Source of the DNA: HRBIN12 sp964640965
GTDB lineage: Bacteria > Actinomycetota > UBA4738 > HRBIN12
Reading direction: 5' to 3'
Assembly (NCBI GenBank): GCA_964640965.1
Contig: CAZXJB010000076.1
Location: 1-12,738 of the forward strand
DNA: 12,738 nucleotides
The notes under the pieces: model-generated
Seen by the model: the letters and a program-made list of their open reading frames with translations, nothing else
Database searches by the model: none
Told to the model about the DNA's origin: nothing
Shown: piece by piece, positions 1-7,205 of the stretch
Layout: every line of letters starts with the position of its first letter
Position numbering within the stretch: the stretch's first letter is position 1
Translations under genes and position numbers: made by a program

Positions 1-256
1 CCGCGGCGTGGGCGGCCGACCCCTGCGCCCAGGCGATGCCCGCCCGTGCGAGGGCGACGAGGAGCAGGAGCCCGAGCGGCCCCGACAGCTCGGCGAGCCC
101 GGCGCCGCCGTGGAAGACGTCGGTGATGGCTCGGGCGAGCAAGAGCGCCTGGGCGAGCACGAGGCCGGCGGTGATCCAGCCGAGCGCGACGGTCAGCGCG
201 AGGTAGGCCCGCGCCGATCGCGCGTGGCGGAGCAGCCGGGGATCGAGCGGTCGCAC
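1..256 (-). CDS. cydD: CydD, ABC exporter subunit for cytochrome bd assembly (5' part only)
   Basis: Partial gene: the first 85 codons are visible and the rest lies beyond the left edge. CydD pairs with CydC in an inner-membrane ABC exporter of glutathione and cysteine needed to assemble cytochrome bd. The N terminus begins VRPLDPRLLRHAR, a typical actinobacterial CydD opening, followed by a hydrophobic helix (about residues 18-40) and a second one (about 60-76) that belong to the ABC transporter membrane domain. I chose the GTG at 256-254 because GGGAGG (270-265) lies 8 bases upstream. An ATG at 264-262 is out of frame and soon meets a stop. The gene starts 25 bases after the cydB stop, so it is very likely in one operon with cydA and cydB. 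The nucleotide-binding domain is not visible, so the assignment rests on the N terminus and the cydAB context. Confidence 0.85.
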   Translation of the reverse strand, partial: MRPLDPRLLRHARSARAYLALTVALGWITAGLVLAQALLLARAITDVFHGGAGLAELSGPLGLLLLVALARAGIAWAQGSAAHAA

Positions 257-281
257 CCCGCCATCCTCCCGCAGGCCGGGC

Positions 282-1307
282 TCAGCTCGACCGGGCCAGG
301 CGCGCCGCGTCCGCGGGCGGCAGGTCGCGGGTGCCGATGCGCCGGCGGAAGACCCAGAACGTCCAGGCCTGGTAGGCGAGGACCACCGGGGTCATGATCA
401 CGGCCACCACCGTCATGACGCGCAGCGTGTAGGGGCTCGAGCTGGCGTTGTCGACGGTGAGCGTCCACGTGGGGTCGGTGCTGCTCGGGAGCACGGCCGG
501 GTACAGGACCACGAACAGCGTCGCGGTCGCCGCGACGATCGTGAGCCCGGTGAGCGCGAACGCCCACCCATCGCGCCCGGCCCGGGCCGCCCCGAGCGCA
601 CCGACGAGCGCGAGCGCCGCGACCGCGCCGGTGATCCACGGGACGGTCTCGCCGGCATCGAGCAGGGTCCAGGCGAGGAACGCCACCGCAAGCACGGCAG
701 CCACGAGGCCGAGCCTCGGCGCGAGCGCATGGGCGCGCTCGCGCACCTCGCCGGTGGTCTTGAGCGAGAGGTACGCCGCGCCGTGCGTGGTGAACAGCGC
801 GAACGTCGCGAGCCCGCCGAGCAGCGCGTACGGGTTCAGCAGGTCGAGGAGCCCGCCCGCGTACGTGAAGCCCTCGCCGATCGGGACCCCGCGGACGATG
901 TTGCCGAAGGCCACGCCCCACAGGAGCGCCGGCACCGCGCTGCCGAAGACGATCGCGGCGTCCCACCGACGCCGCCACGGCGCGTCCTCGCGCTTGCCGC
1001 GGTACTCGAAGGCGACGCCGCGGAGGATGAGCGCGACGAGGATGAGCAGCAGCGCCAGGTAGAACCCGCTGAACAGCGTCGCGTACCACTCGGGGAACGC
1101 GGCGAAGGTCGCGCCGCCCGCGGTGAGCAGCCAGACCTCGTTGCCGTCCCACACGGGGCCGATCGTGTTGATCACGACCCGGCGGCCCGGCTCGTCCCGC
1201 CCGACGACCGGCAGGAGGATCCCGACGCCGAAGTCGAACCCCTCGAGGAAGAAGTACCCGGTCCACAGGATCGCGATGAGGATGAACCAGACCGTCGGCA
1301 GCTCCAT
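282..1307 (-). CDS. cydB: Cytochrome bd quinol oxidase subunit II (CydB)
   Basis: Second membrane subunit of the cytochrome bd oxidase, which oxidises quinol and reduces oxygen with high affinity. The product is 341 residues, somewhat shorter than E. coli CydB (379). It begins MELPTVWFILIAILW and shows family motifs GFDFGVG (about 23-29), GPVWDGNEVWLL (about 50-61), a RGVAFEYR segment near 95-102 and LFTTHGAAYLSLK near 168-180. About eight or nine hydrophobic helices can be recognised. The ATG at 1307-1305 is preceded by AGGAGG (1318-1313) at 5 bases. The open frame continues upstream across cydA, but those residues are an arginine- and proline-rich shadow without membrane character, so no fusion is proposed. 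The gene lies 20 bases after the cydA stop and 25 bases before the cydD start: a cydA-cydB-cydD operon. Confidence 0.97.
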   Translation of the reverse strand: MELPTVWFILIAILWTGYFFLEGFDFGVGILLPVVGRDEPGRRVVINTIGPVWDGNEVWLLTAGGATFAAFPEWYATLFSGFYLALLLILVALILRGVAFEYRGKREDAPWRRRWDAAIVFGSAVPALLWGVAFGNIVRGVPIGEGFTYAGGLLDLLNPYALLGGLATFALFTTHGAAYLSLKTTGEVRERAHALAPRLGLVAAVLAVAFLAWTLLDAGETVPWITGAVAALALVGALGAARAGRDGWAFALTGLTIVAATATLFVVLYPAVLPSSTDPTWTLTVDNASSSPYTLRVMTVVAVIMTPVVLAYQAWTFWVFRRRIGTRDLPPADAARLARSS

Positions 1308-1327
1308 CTCGGCCTCCTCAGCACCCC

Positions 1328-2755
1328 TCAGTAGGCGAACGTGAGCGGTCGCTCCGCCGACCGCTGCTCGTAGGCGAGCTCGGCCTCGGCCGTCGTGATC
1401 TCGGGCGGGCCGGCCTTCGCGAAGCGGACGAGGAGGGCGACCTCGATCACCGCGAGCGCGCCGTACAGGAGCGTCAGGACGATCATCGAGACGAGGACCT
1501 CGGTCGCGCGCACCGCGAGCGAGACCCCGTTCGCGGTGAGCTGGAGCCCGTAGACCACCCACGGCTGGCGCCCCATCTCGGTGAAGATCCAGCCGAACGT
1601 GTTGCCGAGCAGCGGGAAGGTGGCGACGGCGACGCCGGCCGGCGCGAACCACCGCCAGGTCGGCGTCCGGCCGCCGCGCGTCGCCCACAGCGCCAGCGCC
1701 GCGTAGGCCGCCGCGAGCGCCCCGAACCCGATCATGAGCCGGAACGACCAGTACGTGACGGGGATGTTCGGTCGGTACTCGGCGGGGCCGAACCGCCGCT
1801 CGAGCTCGGCCTGGAGGTCGTTCAGGCCCTCGATCGTGCCCCGGAAGGAGCCCGACGCGAGGAACGAGGAGAGTCCGGGGATGCGGATCGAGAAGACCTC
1901 GCGGCGGCCGTCCAGCGTCCCGATCGTGAAGAGGCTGAACCCGACGTTCCGCTGCGTCTCCCAGACGGCCTCGGCCGCGGCCATCTTCATCGGCTGCTGG
2001 TCGGTCATGACCCGGGCCTGCAGGTCGCCGGTGACGACCAGCGCGAGCCCCGCGACGAGGGAGACCCAGGCGCCCAGGCGGAGCGAGGGTCGCATCACGT
2101 CCTCGTGGCGTCGCCGCACGAGGTGCCACGCGGCGACGCCCACCATGAACGCCCCGGCGGTGAGGAACGCGCCGGCGAGGACGTGCGGGAAGGCGACGAG
2201 GTTCGTGACGTTGGTGAGCACGGCCACGATGTCGGCGAGCTCGGCGCGGCCGACGGGGTCGAGCGGGTTGAAGCCGGGCTCGACGCGGTAGCCGACGGGG
2301 TGCTGCATCCACGAGTTCGCCGCCAGGATGAAGTACGCGGAGATCGCCGTCCCGACCGCCGCCGCCCAGATCGTCGCGAGGTGGAGCCGCTTCGAGAGCC
2401 GGTCCCAGCCGAAGATCCACAGGCCGAGGAAGGTCGACTCCAGGAAGAACGCGATCAGCGCCTCCATCGCGAGGGGCGCCCCGAAGATGTCGCCAACGAA
2501 CCGCGAGTACTCGCTCCAGTTCATCCCGAACTGGAACTCCTGGACGATGCCGGTCACGACCCCCATCGCGAAGTTGATGAGGAACAGCTTCCCCCAGAAC
2601 TTCGTGGCCCGCAGGTACGCGTCCCGGCCGGTCCGGACCCAGGCGGTCTGCAGGCCGGCGACGAGCAGCGAGAGCCCGATCGTGAGGGGGACGAAGAGGA
2701 AGTGGTAGACGGTGGTGATGCCGAACTGCCACCGCGCGAGGTCGAGCGCGTCCAC
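1328..2755 (-). CDS. cydA: Cytochrome bd quinol oxidase subunit I (CydA), short Q-loop type
   Basis: Catalytic haem-bearing subunit of cytochrome bd. The product has 475 residues against 522 in E. coli; the shortening lies mostly in the quinol-binding Q loop (about 250-335). Expected key residues are present: H18 and H191 (haem ligands aligned with E. coli H19 and H186), M341 in SFRLMIGFG (likely third ligand), E98 and E106 in the segment GDIFGAPLAMEALIAFFLE, K257 and E262 of the Q loop (QPMKMAAAE), and the signature GRQPW at 395-399. I chose the GTG at 2755-2753, with GGGAGG (2766-2761) five bases upstream, because the resulting N terminus [V/M]DALDLARWQFG matches the family. A GTG at 2794 would add 13 unconserved residues. 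First gene of the minus-strand operon with cydB and cydD. A TAGACT element (2811-2806) is a candidate -10, about 50 bases upstream. Confidence 0.97.
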   Translation of the reverse strand: MDALDLARWQFGITTVYHFLFVPLTIGLSLLVAGLQTAWVRTGRDAYLRATKFWGKLFLINFAMGVVTGIVQEFQFGMNWSEYSRFVGDIFGAPLAMEALIAFFLESTFLGLWIFGWDRLSKRLHLATIWAAAVGTAISAYFILAANSWMQHPVGYRVEPGFNPLDPVGRAELADIVAVLTNVTNLVAFPHVLAGAFLTAGAFMVGVAAWHLVRRRHEDVMRPSLRLGAWVSLVAGLALVVTGDLQARVMTDQQPMKMAAAEAVWETQRNVGFSLFTIGTLDGRREVFSIRIPGLSSFLASGSFRGTIEGLNDLQAELERRFGPAEYRPNIPVTYWSFRLMIGFGALAAAYAALALWATRGGRTPTWRWFAPAGVAVATFPLLGNTFGWIFTEMGRQPWVVYGLQLTANGVSLAVRATEVLVSMIVLTLLYGALAVIEVALLVRFAKAGPPEITTAEAELAYEQRSAERPLTFAY

Positions 2756-2805
2756 GTGCACCTCCCGAGCCGCGTGCGCGAGCCCTCGCCGCACGCGCTT
2801 GAGCC

Positions 2806-2811
2806 AGTCTA
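2806..2811 (-). promoter_or_regulatory. Candidate -10 element of the cydABD operon
   Basis: TAGACT on the minus strand fits the TANNNT -10 pattern of high-GC bacteria. Transcription would start near 2799, leaving a leader of about 44 bases that contains the GGGAGG ribosome binding site of cydA. I see no convincing TTGACA-like -35 at 17 or 18 bases upstream. This is a pattern call only. Confidence 0.4.
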
Positions 2812-2903
2812 CGGGCCGGTCCCGGAACGACCGCCTCGGACGAGGGACCCGCGGTCATCGGGACCTTCGACCGGCGCCGGCGAGCGGCGCCCGGCCCGCC
2901 GGG

Positions 2904-2909
2904 TATCCT
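2904..2909 (+). promoter_or_regulatory. Candidate -10 element of a leaderless or short-leader gene at 2920
   Basis: TATCCT ends 10 bases before the ATG at 2920, and no purine-rich ribosome binding site lies between. This arrangement is typical of leaderless or near-leaderless transcripts in actinobacteria. No clear -35 is visible. The same 10-base gap and a very similar hexamer (TACCCT) precede coxD at 8106. Confidence 0.45.
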
Positions 2910-2919
2910 CGGCTCGGTC

Positions 2920-3384
2920 ATGGGCGATCCCGCGCGCCGCTCCCTCGGGCGGTTCCTGCTCGTCGTGGTCCCGATGTTCGCCGTGGCGATCGGGCTCGTC
3001 GTCGCTTACCTCGCGCTCCGGCCGACGATCCGGCGCAACGCCGCGATCCTGGTCACCACCAAGCTCGAGGTCGTCGTCGGCGTCGTGGACGAGGTGCGAC
3101 GGCTCGAGGGGAGCCTGGCCGCGGCCACGCCCGAGCGCCTGGACGAGGTCGCCCCCGAGGATCTCGGCTTCCAGCCCGCCCAGGTCGCCTCCACCGAGCC
3201 GCTCGTGGTGAGCGTCCTCGCGACCGAGGAGGCCTGGACCGGGGCCGCGAGGGCGGACTCCGGGGCCTGCTACTTCGTGCGGGTGCTCGCGGGCGGCGCC
3301 GTCGAGCGCGGCACGATCCCCGGCGGCGACTGCACCGCCGAGGCCGCGAGCCGGGCCGAGGCGCTCGGCTGGCCCGAGCTCTGA
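2920..3384 (+). CDS. Single-pass membrane protein with pilin-like C-terminal segment, function unknown
   Basis: I cannot name a family. The 154-residue product has a short basic N terminus (RRSLGR), one strong transmembrane helix at about 11-34 and a domain of about 115 residues that should lie outside the membrane. That domain starts with a helix-prone stretch (about 40-67) and ends with two cysteines, C117 in SGACYFV and C138 in GGDCTAEAA, which could form a disulfide. The C-terminal layout (aromatic-rich ATEEAWTGAA, then SGxCYFV, then a glycine-rich turn with a second cysteine) recalls the C-terminal part of actinobacterial type IV pilin-like proteins. However, the N terminus lacks a clear prepilin peptidase site (G/A-F-T-L-x-E), so it is probably not a classical pilin. 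The gene is divergent from cydA across 164 bases and lies 74 bases upstream of coxS. It has no ribosome binding site and a TATCCT box 10 bases before the ATG. Third codon positions are GC-rich throughout, which supports real coding. Confidence 0.82.
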   Translation: MGDPARRSLGRFLLVVVPMFAVAIGLVVAYLALRPTIRRNAAILVTTKLEVVVGVVDEVRRLEGSLAAATPERLDEVAPEDLGFQPAQVASTEPLVVSVLATEEAWTGAARADSGACYFVRVLAGGAVERGTIPGGDCTAEAASRAEALGWPEL

Positions 3385-3406
3385 GCGCCGATTCGCGCGA
3401 CGGCGC
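3385..3406 (+). terminator. Possible GC hairpin without T-tract after the 2920-3384 gene
   Basis: Immediately after the TGA stop, GCGCCG (3385-3390) and CGGCGC (3401-3406) can form a six-pair GC stem around a 10-base loop, which itself contains the palindrome TCGCGCGA. No T-tract follows. Stems like this can end transcription in high-GC bacteria, but chance stems are common at this base composition. Confidence 0.25.
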
Positions 3407-3411
3407 GGCTT

Positions 3412-3428
3412 GTCCTACCATCTAGGAC
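3412..3428 (+). promoter_or_regulatory. Dyad operator candidate overlapping the likely -10 of the coxSLM operon
   Basis: GTCCTA-CCATC-TAGGAC is a perfect inverted repeat with 6-base arms and a 5-base centre. It overlaps TACCAT (3416-3421), the best TANNNT -10 candidate upstream of coxS. From that box transcription would start near 3428, leaving a leader of about 30 bases that carries the ribosome binding site AAAGGGGG (3445-3452). The dyad is unusually AT-containing for this sequence. Its position suggests binding by a dimeric repressor. No regulator gene is visible in the window. Confidence 0.45.
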
Positions 3429-3458
3429 CTGCCCGCCAGCGCGGAAAGGGGGACGCCC

Positions 3459-3935
3459 GTGACGCACGTCGCCGTGACCGTGAACGGGGTGCTGCGGGAG
3501 GCCGACGTCGAGCCCCGCACGCTCCTCGTGTACTTCCTGCGGGAGACCCTCGGGCTGACCGGCACGAACGTCGGCTGCGACACCTCGACGTGCGGTGCCT
3601 GCACGGTGCTGCTCGACGGCGAGTCCGTGAAGTCCTGCACGGTGCTCGCCGCGCAGGCCGACGGTCGCGAGGTCACCACGATCGAGGGGCTCGCCCGCGA
3701 CGGAGAGCTCCACCCGCTCCAGGAGGCCTTCCACCGCAACCACGGCCTCCAGTGCGGGTACTGCACGCCGGGCATGATCATGGCGGCCCTCTCCTACCTG
3801 CGGGAGAACCCGAGCCCCTCCGAGGAGGAGGTCCGGGAGGCCCTGCAGGGGAACCTGTGCCGCTGCACCGGCTACCAGAACATCGTCCGCTCGATCCTCG
3901 ACGCCGCTTCGCAGATGAGCGGCGCCATGGCCTAG
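3459..3935 (+). CDS. coxS: Form II CO-dehydrogenase-type small subunit, two [2Fe-2S] clusters (CoxS)
   Basis: Electron-transfer subunit of a cytoplasmic or membrane-associated molybdenum hydroxylase. It passes electrons from the molybdenum site in CoxL to the FAD in CoxM. The 158-residue product has the two family domains. The N-terminal plant-ferredoxin-type domain has C40, C45, C48 and C60 (GCDTSTCGACTVLL then SC). The C-terminal four-helix domain has C99, C102, C134 and C136 (QCGYCTPGMIM and GNLCRCTGYQ). All eight cluster ligands are present. The start is GTG at 3459, with AAAGGGGG six bases upstream, and it gives the usual N-terminal length. It is the first gene of an S-L-M operon, ending 10 bases before coxL. 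A dyad overlapping the likely promoter suggests regulated expression. Confidence 0.95.
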   Translation: MTHVAVTVNGVLREADVEPRTLLVYFLRETLGLTGTNVGCDTSTCGACTVLLDGESVKSCTVLAAQADGREVTTIEGLARDGELHPLQEAFHRNHGLQCGYCTPGMIMAALSYLRENPSPSEEEVREALQGNLCRCTGYQNIVRSILDAASQMSGAMA

Positions 3936-3945
3936 GAGGGGGGAG

Positions 3946-6324
3946 ATGGCCACGGCTCAGAAGTACGTCGGGGGCGGCGTCCTCCGCAAGGAGGACCCCG
4001 AGCTGCTCACCGGCCAGGCCCGGTACGTGGACGACCTCACCTTCCCGGGCATGGTCTTCCTGCACGTGGTCCGGAGCCCCGTCGCCCACGCGAGGATCAC
4101 GTCGATCGACACGAGCCGCGCGGCCTCCATGCCGGGGGTCCTCGCGGTGTGGACGGGCGAGGACCTCGCGAGCGAGTGGCAGGGGAGCCTGCCCTGTGCC
4201 TGGCCCGTCACGGAGGACATCCGGATGCCGACCCACTGGCCGGTCGCGCGGGACGAGGTCCGTCACCTCGGGGAGGCCGTCGCGGTCGTCGTCGCCGGGA
4301 CCCGGGCGCAGGCGAAGGACGCGGCCGAGGCGGTATCGGTCTCCTACGAGGAGCTCCCCGTCGTGGTGGACGCCGAGGCGGCGCTCGCCGAGGGGGCGCC
4401 CGTCGTCCACGCCGACCTCGGGACCAACGAGTGCTACACGTGGACGCTCGCGGCGGGCGACGTGGACCGGGTGTTCTCGGAGGCCCCGGTGGTGGTGAAG
4501 GAGCGCTACTACCACCCGCGCCTGATCCCGAACGCCATCGAGCCGCGGGGCGCGATCGCCGTGCCGGTGCCGGCGCAGGGCGAGTTCACCCTCTACTCCG
4601 CCACCCAGATCCCGCACATCCTGAAGACCGCCCTCACGGCCTTCACGATGGCGAACATGCCGGAGTCCAAGCTCCGGGTGATCGCCCCCGACGTCGGCGG
4701 GGGGTTCGGCTCGAAGCTGAACGTGTACGCCGAGGAGGCGATGGTCCTCGCCGCGGCCCGGCGCACGGGGCGCCCCGTGAAATGGGTCGAGGAGCGGCAC
4801 GAGAACTACCTGTCCACGATCCAGGGCCGCGACGTCTACCAGGATGTCGAGCTCGCGGCGACGGAGGACGGGAAGCTCCTCGGGATCCGGGCGCACCTCG
4901 TGGCCGACATGGGGGCGTACCTGCAGCTCGTCACCCCGGGGATCCCGCTGCTCGGCGCGTTCCTCTACCATGGCGTCTACACGCCGCAGGCCTACGACTT
5001 CCGGTGCACCGGCGTGTTCACGAACAAGCCGCCGACCGACGCGTACCGAGGCGCGGGGCGGCCGGAGGCCACGTTCGCGATCGAGCGGGCGATGGACGCG
5101 CTCGCGCGGCGCGTGGGCAAGGACCCGGCCGAGATCCGGCGGATGAACTTCATGCCGCCCTTCAGCGAGCCGACGGACGTCGTGTCGGGGCTGAAGTACG
5201 ACTCGGGGGACTACGCGAAGCAGCTCGACCGGGCCCTCGACCTCGTGGGCTACGACCAGCTCCGCAAGGAGCAGGCCGAGCGCCGGGCGCGGGGCGATGT
5301 GAAGCAGCTCGGGATCGGGCTCTCCACCTACATCGAGATGTGCGGCCTCGCGCCCTCGCAGGTCCTCTCGGCCCTGCGGTACGCGGCCGGGGGATGGGAC
5401 GCGGCCACGATCCGCTGCCTGCCGACCGGCAAGGTCGTGGTGGTCACCGGCACCTCCCCCCACGGGCAGGGGCACGTGACGAGTTGGTCCCAGATCGTCG
5501 CCGACGAGCTCGGCGTGCCCGTCGAGGACGTGGAGGTCCTCCACGGGGACACGGCGGTCTCGCCGCTCGGGATGGACACGTACGGGAGCCGAAGCCTCGC
5601 GGTCGGAGGCGTGGCGCTGCACTACGCGGCGGAGAAGATCGTCGCGAAGGCCCGGCGGATCGCCGCCCACGAGCTCGAGGTCGCCGAGGACGACCTGGAG
5701 TACGAGTCGGGGCGCTTCTCGGTCCGCGGGGCGCCCGACCGAGCGCGCACGATCCCCGAGATCGCGTTCTCGGCCTGGACGGCGCACAACCTGCCGCCGG
5801 ACACCGAGCCCGGGCTCGAGGCGACGCACGTCTACGACCCGGGGAACTTCACCTTCCCCTCGGGGGCGCACGTCTGCGTCGTCGAGGTCGACACGGAGAC
5901 CGGGGCCGTGGACATCGTCCGCTACGTCGCCGTCGACGACTGCGGCAACGTCATCAACCCGATGATCGTCGAGGGCCAGGTGCACGGAGGGATCACCCAG
6001 GGCATCGCGGAGGCCCTCTTCGAGGAGGGGATCTACGACGAGCACGGGAACCTCCTGAGCGGCGGCATGACGGACTACCTCGTGCCGGCGGCGGCCGACG
6101 TGCCGTCGTACGAGCTGGACCGCACGGTGACGCCCTCGAGCACGAACCCGCTCGGGGTCAAGGGGATCGGGGAGGCCGGCACGATCGCGGCCCCGCCGGC
6201 CGTGATCAACGCGGTGGTCGACGCGCTCTCGCACCTCGGCGTGACCGACGTGCCCAAACCCGCGACCCCGGAGAAGGTGTGGAGGGCGATCCAGGACGCG
6301 AAGGCGCAAGGAGGTGGGGCATGA
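3946..6324 (+). CDS. coxL: Form II CO-dehydrogenase-type large subunit, molybdenum cofactor catalytic subunit (CoxL)
   Basis: Catalytic subunit of the xanthine oxidase/CO dehydrogenase family, carrying molybdopterin cytosine dinucleotide as is usual in this group. The product has 792 residues, normal length. It begins VGGGVLRKEDPELLTGQARYVDD, the usual N-terminal aldehyde-oxidase domain opening. Cofactor motifs are GGGFGSK (251-257), GQGH (507-510) and GVKGIGEAG with the catalytic glutamate E743. The active-site loop is AYRGAGR (366-372; bases 5041-5061). Form I enzymes proven to oxidise CO have AYxCSFR, whose cysteine binds copper; that cysteine is absent here. The protein is therefore form II, and CO as its substrate is unproven; another small carbonyl, aldehyde or heteroaromatic compound is possible. 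The ATG follows AGGAGG (3934-3939), which overlaps the coxS stop. The gene overlaps coxM by 4 bases (ATGA), so translation is likely coupled. Confidence 0.95.
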   Translation: MATAQKYVGGGVLRKEDPELLTGQARYVDDLTFPGMVFLHVVRSPVAHARITSIDTSRAASMPGVLAVWTGEDLASEWQGSLPCAWPVTEDIRMPTHWPVARDEVRHLGEAVAVVVAGTRAQAKDAAEAVSVSYEELPVVVDAEAALAEGAPVVHADLGTNECYTWTLAAGDVDRVFSEAPVVVKERYYHPRLIPNAIEPRGAIAVPVPAQGEFTLYSATQIPHILKTALTAFTMANMPESKLRVIAPDVGGGFGSKLNVYAEEAMVLAAARRTGRPVKWVEERHENYLSTIQGRDVYQDVELAATEDGKLLGIRAHLVADMGAYLQLVTPGIPLLGAFLYHGVYTPQAYDFRCTGVFTNKPPTDAYRGAGRPEATFAIERAMDALARRVGKDPAEIRRMNFMPPFSEPTDVVSGLKYDSGDYAKQLDRALDLVGYDQLRKEQAERRARGDVKQLGIGLSTYIEMCGLAPSQVLSALRYAAGGWDAATIRCLPTGKVVVVTGTSPHGQGHVTSWSQIVADELGVPVEDVEVLHGDTAVSPLGMDTYGSRSLAVGGVALHYAAEKIVAKARRIAAHELEVAEDDLEYESGRFSVRGAPDRARTIPEIAFSAWTAHNLPPDTEPGLEATHVYDPGNFTFPSGAHVCVVEVDTETGAVDIVRYVAVDDCGNVINPMIVEGQVHGGITQGIAEALFEEGIYDEHGNLLSGGMTDYLVPAAADVPSYELDRTVTPSSTNPLGVKGIGEAGTIAAPPAVINAVVDALSHLGVTDVPKPATPEKVWRAIQDAKAQGGGA

Positions 6325-7151
6325 TCCCGGCGCCGTTCGAGTACGAGCGGGTCGAGTTCGTCGACCACGCCATCCAGCTGCTGTCCGACGACCCCGAGGC
6401 GAAGCTCCTCGCCGGCGGGCACTCGCTCCTGCCGCTGATGCGCCTGCGCCTCGCGCGCCCGTCGAAGCTCATCGACATCTCGCGCATCCGGGACCTCTCC
6501 TACGTGCGGGAGGATGGCGAGAAGATCGCGATCGGCGCGCTCACGCGCCACCACGACGTGGCGACCTCCGAGCTCCTGCGGGTCGAGTGCCCGATCGTCG
6601 CCTACACCGCGAGCCTGATCGGCGACCCGCAGGTCCGCCACATGGGCACGATCGGCGGGGCGCTCGCGCACGCCGACCCCGCGGGGGACATGGGGACGGT
6701 GCTGCTCGCGCTCGGCGCCGAGCTCGTCGTGCGGGGGCCGAACGGGGCGAGCCGGACCGTGCCCGCCTCGGGGTTCTTCCGGGGCCTGTTCGAGCCCGAC
6801 CTCGCCCACGACGAGGTGCTCACCGAGGTCCGCGTCCCGCGGACGGGCTCCCGGGGCTGGAGCTACCTCAAGTTCCACCGCCGCGCGATCGACTGGGCGC
6901 TCGTCGGGGTCGCGGCCCTCGCGCCCGACGGCGAGGGCGCCGCGGTCGCGCTCACGAACATGGCCGACCGGCCGATCCGGGCGGCGGGCGTCGAGGAGGC
7001 CCTGGCGGGCGGCGCGGACCCCGCGACCGCGGCCGAGCGCGCCGCCGAGGGCACGAGCCCGCCCTCCGACGCGTTCGCGAGCGCCGACTACCGACGGGAG
7101 GTCGTCAAGGTGCTGGTCCGTCGCGCGCTCGAGGAGGCGATGTCCCGCTAG
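6321..7151 (+). CDS. coxM: Form II CO-dehydrogenase-type medium subunit, FAD-binding (CoxM)
   Basis: Flavoprotein subunit that receives electrons from the CoxS iron-sulfur clusters and hands them to an external acceptor such as a quinone. The 276-residue product shows the FAD-binding motifs of the family: AGGHSL at 31-36 and GTIGG at 109-113, followed by AHADPAGD. The C-terminal CO-dehydrogenase flavoprotein domain includes YLKFHRRAIDWALVGVAA (about 175-192), where many homologues read F/Y-x-K-x-x-x-R. Length is normal for the family. The ATG at 6321 overlaps the coxL stop as ATGA and is preceded by AAGGAGGT (6308-6315), a near-perfect ribosome binding site. Order S-L-M is the known form II arrangement (form I is M-S-L). 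A separate promoter candidate follows the stop, so the first operon may end here. Confidence 0.95.
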   Translation: MIPAPFEYERVEFVDHAIQLLSDDPEAKLLAGGHSLLPLMRLRLARPSKLIDISRIRDLSYVREDGEKIAIGALTRHHDVATSELLRVECPIVAYTASLIGDPQVRHMGTIGGALAHADPAGDMGTVLLALGAELVVRGPNGASRTVPASGFFRGLFEPDLAHDEVLTEVRVPRTGSRGWSYLKFHRRAIDWALVGVAALAPDGEGAAVALTNMADRPIRAAGVEEALAGGADPATAAERAAEGTSPPSDAFASADYRREVVKVLVRRALEEAMSR

Positions 7152-7175
7152 GGCGGGCTCCGCGCCGGGCGGGCT

Positions 7176-7205
7176 TTGACGCGGGGCGCGTTTCCTGCGT
7201 AGATG
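7176..7205 (+). promoter_or_regulatory. Candidate promoter of the MscS-type channel gene (TTGACG-N18-TAGATG)
   Basis: TTGACG (7176-7181) and TAGATG (7200-7205), 18 bases apart, resemble a housekeeping promoter, although the last base of the -10 deviates from T. The same two hexamers recur upstream of the ACT gene at 11025-11053. The -10 covers the ATG at 7203. A transcript from here would start near 7212, exactly at an in-frame GTG. Two copies of GGGCGGGCT (7151-7159 and 7167-7175) lie directly upstream of the -35. Confidence 0.45.

Noticed and set aside
2756..2794. Longer CydA starting at GTG 2794
   Set aside because: It adds 13 unconserved residues. GTG 2755 has GGGAGG at ideal spacing and gives the family N terminus.
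1308..2921. Open frame extending cydB upstream across cydA, suggesting a fusion
   Set aside because: The upstream residues are shadow sequence with no membrane character. cydB has its own ATG and AGGAGG, and cydA is clear in another frame.
3778..6309. Minus-strand open frame of 843 codons antisense to coxL
   Set aside because: Same composition artefact. No recognisable motif or ribosome binding site, and coxL is certain on the other strand.
4149..7151. Plus-strand frame that would fuse 724 extra residues in front of CoxM
   Set aside because: The extra part lies in a shadow frame of coxL and is Arg/Gly-rich. CoxM has its own ATG with AAGGAGGT and normal family length.
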